This document shows positions 1 to 5,054 of a stretch of 6,974 nucleotides of DNA, piece by piece (position 1 is the first letter of the stretch; each line of letters opens with the position of its first letter). Source of the stretch: Bacteroidota bacterium (GTDB lineage Bacteria > Bacteroidota > Rhodothermia > Rhodothermales > UBA10348); the NCBI GenBank assembly GCA_004356385.1, contig SMXL01000027.1:1-6974 (forward strand). Reading direction: 5' to 3'. Position numbers and translations under genes: made by a program. The notes beneath the pieces were generated by a model, which saw only the letters and a program-made list of their open reading frames with translations, did not search any database and was not told where the DNA came from.

Positions 1-646
1 TCCTGTAACGGAGTGGATTACCGGGATAGATATGGTGGCTGCACAAATTCGAATTGCTGAAGGACAGAAATTACCCTGGTCACAGGACGACATTTTGCGC
101 AACGGGCATTCGATTGAGTGCCGGGTCTATGCAGAGGACCCGCTGACCGACTTTTTACCAAACCCGGGTAAATTACTCCGCCATCGCGCCCCGGATGGAT
201 TCGGCGTGCGGGTGGACGCTGGCGTGGAGGAGGGAGACGAGGTATCGATTCATTACGACCCCATGATTTCTAAATTGAGTACGTGGGGAAGCTCCCGAAC
301 AGAGGCTATTTCACGGATGATTCGGGCGCTGAACGAATATGATATCGCGGGTGTACCCACCACCATATCTTTCTGTCGCATGACGATGGAACATCATTTA
401 TTTCAATCCGGGAATTTTTCGACCCACTTTGTAAACGACCACTTCAATCCGGACGAAATGGTTGAAAACCAATTCTCGTCAGTACTTGAAGAAGCGCTGT
501 CTCACGTCGCAGCCACGATGTTCGATGCGCCGTCCAACGGACAAACGAGCTCTTCCAACAACGGTACGGCGGAATCAGTCGATTCCAGTGGGGTAATGCC
601 GCAAGCCTTCAGCTTGTGGCGTAAAAATCGATCCCGGAAACGGTAG
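1..646 (+). CDS. accC: Biotin carboxylase subunit of acetyl-/propionyl-CoA carboxylase, C-terminal part (5' end outside window)
   Basis: This subunit carboxylates the biotin on a carrier protein using ATP and bicarbonate, the first half-reaction of acetyl-CoA (or propionyl-CoA) carboxylase in the cytoplasm. The reading frame is open from base 2, so the gene begins upstream; the first ATG seen, at 32, is internal. The first codons read PVTEWITGID, the family stretch just after the catalytic EHPVTE region. It continues through IECRVYAEDP, FLPNPGK and the FGVR arginine (codon 209-211, equivalent to the catalytic Arg338 of E. coli AccC by remembered alignment), then HYDPMISKL. The carboxylase fold ends near base 460. 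About 60 further residues follow: an Ala/Ser/Asn/Gly-rich linker and a basic end, SLWRKNRSRKR. E. coli AccC lacks such a tail; similar tails occur, as I recall, in Bacteroidota enzymes. Whether the substrate is acetyl- or propionyl-CoA cannot be told from this subunit. The gene converges with trmB, stops 13 bp apart. Confidence 0.95.
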   Translation, partial: PVTEWITGIDMVAAQIRIAEGQKLPWSQDDILRNGHSIECRVYAEDPLTDFLPNPGKLLRHRAPDGFGVRVDAGVEEGDEVSIHYDPMISKLSTWGSSRTEAISRMIRALNEYDIAGVPTTISFCRMTMEHHLFQSGNFSTHFVNDHFNPDEMVENQFSSVLEEALSHVAATMFDAPSNGQTSSSNNGTAESVDSSGVMPQAFSLWRKNRSRKR

Positions 647-662
647 TCGAAAAGCCGGATCA
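622..662 (-). terminator. Candidate intrinsic terminator of the ferritin-NTF2-trmB operon, inside the accC 3' end
   Basis: Read on the minus strand, GATCCGG (661-655) can pair with CCGGGATC (637-630), giving seven base pairs with one bulged G and a 17-nt loop. It is followed by GATTTTTAC, a run of five T. The trmB stop codon (660-662) lies at the base of the stem. The bulge, long loop and short T run make this a weak candidate. No comparable T-run hairpin is seen for accC on the plus strand. A Rho-dependent end is equally possible. Confidence 0.35.
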
Positions 663-1604
663 GATCCAGCGTTGTTTTACTACCAGTCCTTTCGAGGCCA
701 GGAAATCGGTCACAGCGTGCACCGACTCCTTGACGCCTCTCGTGGCAAGCGGATCGCCAAAAGGCTGCAGACTCACGAATACGCCATCAGGCTTCTGCCA
801 GGCCTGAATTAATATTTCCTGGACAAGATCCGGTTCTTCGACGCGGACCTTGAAAATCAAACTTTCATTATTCAGATCGCGAAAGCCCTCTAGAATGATC
901 GAATGGCCGCCCGGAAATGCATGAATTTGCTTTTCAAAAGTTGTAACCGCGGAAAGATCTCCTTCTAAAATAGAGTGGTGCATATCAGTTTTCTTAATAA
1001 TCGCCGGGTGCTGAGCGGCCTCAGATATTTTTTCAAACCGCGCGTGGAAGATGTCTTTTTTCATCTCCCGCCACTTCTCAGCATATTTGGTTGTGAGGGT
1101 GGCCGCGGGTGGATCCGATTCGGTTACCGAATACAGGCTTGTGGACGCGGCCTCGTCCAGCGCGAACTGGTAATATTCCTGGTGATCGGTTGTGAGAAGA
1201 AGAGATCCACGCTCTTTCAACCGTGTCGACAATAACTCAAAAAAAGGTGCCTGAAGAAGCCGGTGTTTCAGGTGCTTCTTTCGCGGCCACGGATCTGGAA
1301 AGTTGACATAAATCCGAGACAGGGTGCCGGGGGCCACAAGGTCACGAACCACAAATCGGGCGTCACCTCTGAATAACCGCACATTCGAAATGTTTTCTCT
1401 GAGCATGCGTCTATACGCCCTCCAGACCGAACCCAAGGACACATCGACGCCGAGCAGGTTCGCATCCGAAAATTCTGCAGCCAGGTGTGAAAGATACCGG
1501 CCGTCGCCAAATCCGACTTCCACAACCAGTTCTGCGTTGCGTCCAAAACTAAGGGACGGGTCCAACGGCAGCCGAAGATCACCCGGTTTAATAATAATCC
1601 GCAT
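660..1604 (-). CDS. trmB: tRNA (guanine-N7-)-methyltransferase TrmB with an additional C-terminal domain
   Basis: TrmB transfers a methyl group from S-adenosylmethionine to N7 of guanosine 46 in the tRNA variable loop. Family signatures are clear: SAM-binding motif I EVGFGDG (residues 29-35), motif II LLGVDVS (50-56), RGDAR (79-83), and the hallmark FPDPWPRKKHLKHR (102-115), whose Asp104 matches the residue considered catalytic. LLLTTDHQEYY (135-145) follows, then TKYAEKW (172-178), matching the T-x-Y/F-E tRNA/SAM-binding element. The methyltransferase core ends near residue 195. About 119 more residues follow, where most bacterial TrmB proteins (about 210-240 aa) stop; this extension has no motif I recognise. 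The N-terminus is short, with motif I only 29 residues from the start, but no ATG or GTG lies upstream in frame before the previous gene. The start is preceded by GATTCTCTC, not a Shine-Dalgarno. It is the last gene of the minus-strand operon, 44 bp after the NTF2-like gene. Confidence 0.93.
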   Translation of the reverse strand: MRIIIKPGDLRLPLDPSLSFGRNAELVVEVGFGDGRYLSHLAAEFSDANLLGVDVSLGSVWRAYRRMLRENISNVRLFRGDARFVVRDLVAPGTLSRIYVNFPDPWPRKKHLKHRLLQAPFFELLSTRLKERGSLLLTTDHQEYYQFALDEAASTSLYSVTESDPPAATLTTKYAEKWREMKKDIFHARFEKISEAAQHPAIIKKTDMHHSILEGDLSAVTTFEKQIHAFPGGHSIILEGFRDLNNESLIFKVRVEEPDLVQEILIQAWQKPDGVFVSLQPFGDPLATRGVKESVHAVTDFLASKGLVVKQRWI

Positions 1605-1648
1605 GAGAGAATCGAGGATTCGATGTGTTTCCCAGAACAGTCCTGCGA

Positions 1649-2200
1649 CTATTTAGCCCAGCGTGACTCGGGTAAATAAGCCTCCTCGACCTCGGGGGCG
1701 CCAGATCGTCCATCGTACATCCATTCCGTTATCCAGTATCTCGAACCATCGAAGAACATCTGAATACTGTTGATGCCCCGACCCCGCGAAGGACCGTTCT
1801 CTTCGCTCCTCCACTCGTACGTGCTCCACACATGCACATTACTCCCATGGCGCCTGACCTCGCGATAGATTTCGTATTCATAAAACGCATTGGGGGCCGG
1901 TCCTGGAGGGCCGTGGAAATCAGCCAACGTTATGACGGATGCCTCAGGTTTCCCATTCGGACCATCGCGAACGATCACAATTTGGGCATCCGGATGATGC
2001 AGAGAACGGTCTCGTGCGACTTCCCTCTCGACGCCCGCCGGGCCTGAGACAACTTCGTAATAGGCCTTCATGATGCCCTCGATTGTTGTCACATCCTCTG
2101 GCCTGACTTCGTCTTGAGCTGTTGCTGACTGGTAGCGGGAGAGAGCCGCGGCGGCAAAGACTCCAACGACGATGACAGAGCAGAAAATTTTCTTAAACAT
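1649..2200 (-). CDS. Secreted NTF2/SnoaL-like (DUF4440-type) protein of unknown function
   Basis: This is a 183-residue protein that I recognise only at fold level. Residues 1-28 form a typical Sec signal peptide: MFKK, a hydrophobic core (IFCSVIVVGVFAAAALS), then an A-T-A site with likely signal peptidase I cleavage between Ala28 and Gln29. Cys7 lies inside the hydrophobic core with no lipobox, so a lipoprotein is unlikely. The mature part starts with an acidic segment and a helix (IEGIMKAYYEVVSG), continues with DRSLHHPDAQIVIV, and ends in aromatic-rich strands including VHVWSTYEWRS, INSIQMFFDG and YWITEWMYD. This helix-then-curved-sheet order is typical of the NTF2-like cone fold, as in SnoaL and DUF4440 proteins. 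No catalytic residue can be assigned. It lies between ferritin (24 bp upstream) and trmB, so it is probably co-transcribed. CTCTC sits directly before the ATG. The export signal is more certain than the fold. Confidence 0.8.
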   Translation of the reverse strand: MFKKIFCSVIVVGVFAAAALSRYQSATAQDEVRPEDVTTIEGIMKAYYEVVSGPAGVEREVARDRSLHHPDAQIVIVRDGPNGKPEASVITLADFHGPPGPAPNAFYEYEIYREVRRHGSNVHVWSTYEWRSEENGPSRGRGINSIQMFFDGSRYWITEWMYDGRSGAPEVEEAYLPESRWAK

Positions 2201-2224
2201 GAGAGAGTGTGTTTGGCTTGCGAA

Positions 2225-2728
2225 TTATTCGTCTTCAATGTAGGATTGGCGTTGTCCCAGTTCACGATCGATCAAAAACAATCCCTCCCCGGTGTCGCCG
2301 GCGAGCTTCAGGCTTTGGATAATCTCTTCTACCGCCTCCTCTTCTTCTACCTGCTCATCGATGAACCAATGCAATAGCGTCTGCAGGGAATAGTCCTTTT
2401 CGGCGACCGCCAACTCGTACAAGCTGTGGATTAAGCCTGTGACACGTTGTTCGTTTTCGAGAGCCTGCTCAAACGCCTCCTGTACCGTCTTGAAACTGAC
2501 CGCTGGCGCATCGAGCTGCTGAAGGACCGGTGAACCACCCCGACGCAAAAGAAAATCAAATAATTTCAGCCCGTGAGCTATCTCTTCCTGCCACTGCGAC
2601 CGCATCCACTTTGCTGCACCTTTAAAATTCAATTCTTCGAATTGGGCTGACATGGACAAATAAACGTATGCAGATTGCAATTCAGCCTGAATCTGATCAT
2701 TAATTGCGCTTTGAACTAAAGGCTTCAT
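2225..2728 (-). CDS. ftnA: Non-haem bacterial ferritin (FtnA family)
   Basis: FtnA-type ferritins form 24-subunit cytoplasmic shells that oxidise ferrous iron and store it as a mineral core. The 167-residue length is normal. The four-helix ferritin pattern is complete and the ferroxidase ligands are present by comparison with E. coli FtnA: Glu16 in helix A, the conserved Tyr23, Glu49 and His52 in QEEIAHG, Glu93 in ENEQ, and Gln126 in WFIDEQVEEEE. The additional third-site acids Glu48, Glu125, Glu128 and Glu129 also appear to be kept. The ending GEGLFLIDRELG matches the family's closing motif. No Met haem ligand of bacterioferritin is evident. It is the first gene of the minus-strand operon, transcribed from the divergent region shared with porX. 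Regulation by iron is expected for the family, but only a half-match to a Fur-type box is visible. The ATG is preceded by TTTTACTCTC with no Shine-Dalgarno. Confidence 0.95.
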   Translation of the reverse strand: MKPLVQSAINDQIQAELQSAYVYLSMSAQFEELNFKGAAKWMRSQWQEEIAHGLKLFDFLLRRGGSPVLQQLDAPAVSFKTVQEAFEQALENEQRVTGLIHSLYELAVAEKDYSLQTLLHWFIDEQVEEEEAVEEIIQSLKLAGDTGEGLFLIDRELGQRQSYIEDE

Positions 2729-2794
2729 GAGAGTAAAACAGATGTGATTGGAAAAACTCGGCTCAGTAAAACGATTCGACTCCGGGGATGTTTT

Positions 2795-2819
2795 GATTCT
2801 GAAATATTTCGATTCTGAA
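2795..2819. repeat. Direct repeat of GATTCTGAA around a 10-bp palindrome
   Basis: GATTCTGAA occurs twice, at 2795-2803 and 2811-2819, with a 16-bp pitch. The perfect palindrome GAAATATTTC (2801-2810) overlaps the end of the first copy and abuts the second. The core of each copy, TTC-T-GAA, is itself an odd-centred palindrome. The arrangement resembles a tandem operator for a dimeric regulator and overlaps the proposed -10 of the ferritin promoter. Seen directly; function inferred. Confidence 0.5.
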
Positions 2820-2828
2820 TTATCACAA
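2801..2828 (-). promoter_or_regulatory. Weak candidate promoter for the ferritin operon
   Basis: On the minus strand, TTGTGA (2828-2823) is followed after 16 bp by TATTTC (2806-2801). The leader to the ferritin ATG would be about 65 nt. TTG is acceptable for a -33/-35 element, but the -10 is poor against either the E. coli or the Bacteroidota consensus (TAnnTTTG). It overlaps the GAAATATTTC palindrome, which would suit repression. Confidence 0.22.
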
Positions 2829-2928
2829 TTCTAATTTACTCCGTGAATCAAACAACTGCTGTACGTGTACCAAAACTCCCGATAACCTGAATGAGGCCTC
2901 ACTGCAATAACTGCTACTGATTTTTTTC

Positions 2929-2938
2929 ACCTATAGAT
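2929..2938 (+). promoter_or_regulatory. Candidate -10 element of the porX-tsaE-folC operon (ACCTATAG box)
   Basis: ACCTATAG at 2929-2936 contains a TATAGA hexamer (2932-2937) resembling a -10 element. The C of CTATAG lies 21 nt before the A of the porX ATG, which would put transcription start only about 8 nt before the start codon. The same octamer lies at exactly the same distance before rho (6626-6633). No -35 hexamer is recognisable at normal spacing, so support rests on the shared sequence and spacing. Confidence 0.35.
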
Positions 2939-2951
2939 AGCCGGTATTAAC

Positions 2952-4514
2952 ATGGGAGCAGCTAGAATTTTGTGGGCAGACGATGAGATCGATCTTCTCA
3001 GACCTCATATCCTGTTCTTGGAGTCGAAAGGGTACGAAGTGGTCAGTGTGACGAATGGCACAGACGCCGTGGCGTATGTTCGCGATCAGACCTTCGATGT
3101 TGTTTTACTCGACGAACAGATGCCCGGAAAAGACGGACTCGAGGCATTATCAGACATCAAGGAAATTTCACCGGACCTCCCGGTGGTACTTATCACCAAG
3201 AGTGAAGAAGAACGTCTGATGGAGCAAGCCCTGGGCGGGCAGATATCCGATTATCTTACAAAACCCGTGAATCCGAGCCAGGTACTCCTGACATGCAAGC
3301 GGATCTTAGATGCCTCTCGAATCCGCACGGAGCGTGTATCACAGGATTTTCTACAGTCATTTTCTGAGATTTCCAGACGACTTTCAGAACCTCTCGATCA
3401 CGCTGACTGGACATCGCTTTACCAGACGTTGGTCAAATATGACATGGAATTGGACACTGACGAGGGTGTCCGTCAGGTTCTCGAAGACCAGTTCAACGAA
3501 GCAAATCGAGAATTTTCTCGATACGTAGAAAATCTATATCCGTCCTGGATCAGAAATGTCGGCTCTCCGCCTGACGCAGAAAGGCCCGTTTTATCTCACG
3601 AAATCATTCCAAGGTTTGTCAAACCGCTGTTGAAGAAAAAACGACCGGTAATCTTTTTCGTGATCGACTGCATGCGGTATGATCAGTGGATGGAGTTTGA
3701 AAAACTTCTTCTTCCTTTGTTTACGATCAAGAAAGACTTCCACTATTCCATTCTCCCGACAGCTACTCCCTATTCGAGAAATGCAATTTTCAGCGGATTA
3801 CTCCCCGGGGATCTCGCCAATCAGTATCCGAAAATATGGGCCGCTGGCGAAGACGATGAGTACAGTCGAAACCGAAATGAAGAGGAGTTTCTGGCAGATC
3901 TTCTGAAGCGCGAAGGATTGTCCACCCGCATGAAATATCTGAAGTTAGTGCGTGGGAACGATGGCCGGGAATTCGCGGCAAACGTGCACGACCTTCTTCA
4001 AACTGAATTGTCAGCTGTCGTCGTGAATTTCGTAGACATCCTGGCGCACAGTCGGTCTGACTCTGATGTACTGAAAGAAATTGCCCCTGACGAACGAGCC
4101 TACCGAGCGCTGACCCGGACCTGGTTCGAGCACTCGTGGTTGTTCCAGGCCTTTCAGCAATTGGCCGAAGAAGACTGTACGATCGTGGTGACTACGGACC
4201 ATGGCGCAATTCGAAGCCTGCGAGCCACCAAGGTTGTCGGAGACCGCGAAACGTCCACCGCACTGAGATATAAATATGGCCGTAACCTGAAATGTGACAG
4301 CAGGCACGCTATTCTCGTCAAAGACCCACGTGAGTATGGTTTACCGCGAGACAGCATCAATATGAACTTTATTATCGCGAAAGAAGACTACTATTTCGTG
4401 TATCCGACCAATTACAATAAATACTTGAATAAGTACAAAGATACCATGCAGCATGGAGGTATTTCGCTGCAGGAGGTAGTGTTACCAGTGATCACGATGA
4501 ATCCCAGATCGTAG
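2952..4514 (+). CDS. porX: PorX-type response regulator: CheY receiver fused to a PglZ phosphodiesterase domain
   Basis: PorX is the response regulator linked to the type IX secretion system and gliding in Bacteroidota; in characterised members its PglZ domain is a zinc-dependent phosphodiesterase acting on small cyclic and linear oligonucleotides. Length (520 aa) is typical. Residues 1-120 form a receiver that opens ILWADDEIDLLRPHI. It has acidic pocket Asp10/Asp11, phospho-acceptor Asp54 in LLDEQMPG, Thr82 and Lys104 in YLTKPVNP, so phosphorylation should work. A helical linker (about 120-215) leads to the PglZ domain (about 230-516) of the alkaline phosphatase superfamily. Candidate metal and catalytic residues are Asp239 (FVIDCMRYD), Thr272 (PTATPYSRN), Asp362 and His366 (NFVDILAHS), Asp416/His417 (TTDHGA) and His501 (MQHGGIS). 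All look intact. There is no transmembrane segment and no histidine kinase nearby, which is usual for porX. It heads an operon with tsaE starting 4 bp downstream. The start lacks a Shine-Dalgarno. Confidence 0.95.
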   Translation: MGAARILWADDEIDLLRPHILFLESKGYEVVSVTNGTDAVAYVRDQTFDVVLLDEQMPGKDGLEALSDIKEISPDLPVVLITKSEEERLMEQALGGQISDYLTKPVNPSQVLLTCKRILDASRIRTERVSQDFLQSFSEISRRLSEPLDHADWTSLYQTLVKYDMELDTDEGVRQVLEDQFNEANREFSRYVENLYPSWIRNVGSPPDAERPVLSHEIIPRFVKPLLKKKRPVIFFVIDCMRYDQWMEFEKLLLPLFTIKKDFHYSILPTATPYSRNAIFSGLLPGDLANQYPKIWAAGEDDEYSRNRNEEEFLADLLKREGLSTRMKYLKLVRGNDGREFAANVHDLLQTELSAVVVNFVDILAHSRSDSDVLKEIAPDERAYRALTRTWFEHSWLFQAFQQLAEEDCTIVVTTDHGAIRSLRATKVVGDRETSTALRYKYGRNLKCDSRHAILVKDPREYGLPRDSINMNFIIAKEDYYFVYPTNYNKYLNKYKDTMQHGGISLQEVVLPVITMNPRS

Positions 4515-4518
4515 GTCT

Positions 4519-5004
4519 ATGCCGGGAATAGAAAATGAGCTTAGTGCTCTTTTCCCGAGGACGACGACGTCGCCGGAAGAGACGCGGAATGTCGGAGAAG
4601 CCTGCGCCGGTCACCTGGCAGCCGGGTCGGTGATCGCGTTAGTCGGTTCACTCGGAGCAGGCAAAACGCAATTTGTAAAAGGGCTCGCCCGCGGATTTGG
4701 AATCAATCCGAACGATGTCTCCAGCCCGACTTTTTCGATCGTCCACGAGTACGGTGACGACGGTTCGTTCGTACACATGGACTTATATCGCCTCAATTCG
4801 GAATCCGAGGTAGCAGATTTAGGATTTGAGGAATACATCGAGTCAGGGTCTGTGATCGTTGTGGAATGGCCACAAGTAGCGAGAGAGTTGTTTCCATCAG
4901 ACACACTCTCGTTGTCGTTCTCGCACTTGGGTGGGGATAAGCGGGTTATTGAGTTACTTTCGAAGCCTTCCCGAACCACCGTCCCGGATCCATCAAACTC
5001 ATGA
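4519..5004 (+). CDS. tsaE: tRNA N6-threonylcarbamoyladenosine biosynthesis ATPase TsaE
   Basis: TsaE is the small ATPase that works with TsaB and TsaD to install threonylcarbamoyl on A37 of tRNAs reading ANN codons. The 161-residue length is normal. Visible motifs are the Walker A loop GSLGAGKT (residues 43-50), the switch-like SSPTFSIVHEY (68-78), HMDLYRL (86-92) and the Walker-B-like VVEWP (114-118). The N-terminal SPEETRNVGE and the GFEEYI segment also match the family. It starts only 4 bp after the porX stop and has no clear Shine-Dalgarno, so translation coupled to porX is likely. As I recall, porX next to tsaE recurs in other Bacteroidota. The last part (SKPSRTTVPDPSNS) is a short, probably unstructured tail. 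Its stop overlaps the ATG of a 17-codon mini-ORF leading towards folC. Confidence 0.95.
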   Translation: MPGIENELSALFPRTTTSPEETRNVGEACAGHLAAGSVIALVGSLGAGKTQFVKGLARGFGINPNDVSSPTFSIVHEYGDDGSFVHMDLYRLNSESEVADLGFEEYIESGSVIVVEWPQVARELFPSDTLSLSFSHLGGDKRVIELLSKPSRTTVPDPSNS

Positions 5005-5054
5005 TCCATCAACTGACACAGAAAAATTCGACGCGTGACGTATACCGAAGCTGA
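5001..5054 (+). CDS. Possible 17-codon mini-ORF bridging tsaE and folC
   Basis: An ATG at 5001-5003 overlaps the tsaE stop in an ATGA arrangement and opens a frame of 17 codons (MIHQLTQKNSTRDVYRS) that stops with TGA at 5052-5054. Its stop lies 17 nt past the GTG start of folC, so a ribosome passing from tsaE through it would end close to the folC start. It could serve translational coupling rather than make a useful peptide. With no homology and such short length, chance is quite possible. Confidence 0.2.
   Translation: MIHQLTQKNSTRDVYRS

Larger units (their letters stand above)
2729..2951. promoter_or_regulatory. Divergent intergenic regulatory region between ferritin and porX
   Basis: This 223-bp stretch separates two divergent genes, holds no plausible ORF, and must contain the promoters of both operons. 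Visible structure includes: AGTAAAAC at 2732-2739 and again at 2765-2772 (33-bp pitch); GATTCTGAA at 2795-2803 and 2811-2819 (16-bp pitch); the perfect 10-bp palindrome GAAATATTTC at 2801-2810; GTACGTGTAC at 2861-2870, two GTAC halves 2 bp apart; and a seven-T run at 2921-2927. These are candidate operators by form only; no regulator can be named. Confidence 0.7.

Noticed and set aside
1324..1656. 110-codon plus-strand frame opposite trmB
   Set aside because: It is antisense to the SAM-binding core of TrmB; arginine/serine-rich translation typical of shadow frames.
2811..2825. Fur box upstream of ferritin
   Set aside because: Only one half (TGATAAT on the minus strand, 2825-2819) fits; the second half of the 7-1-7 pattern does not match.
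5001..5040. Frameshift in the folC start, with ATG at 5001 as the true start
   Set aside because: The GTG at 5035 gives the usual FolC N-terminus (MTYTEAETFLF), so no frameshift is needed.
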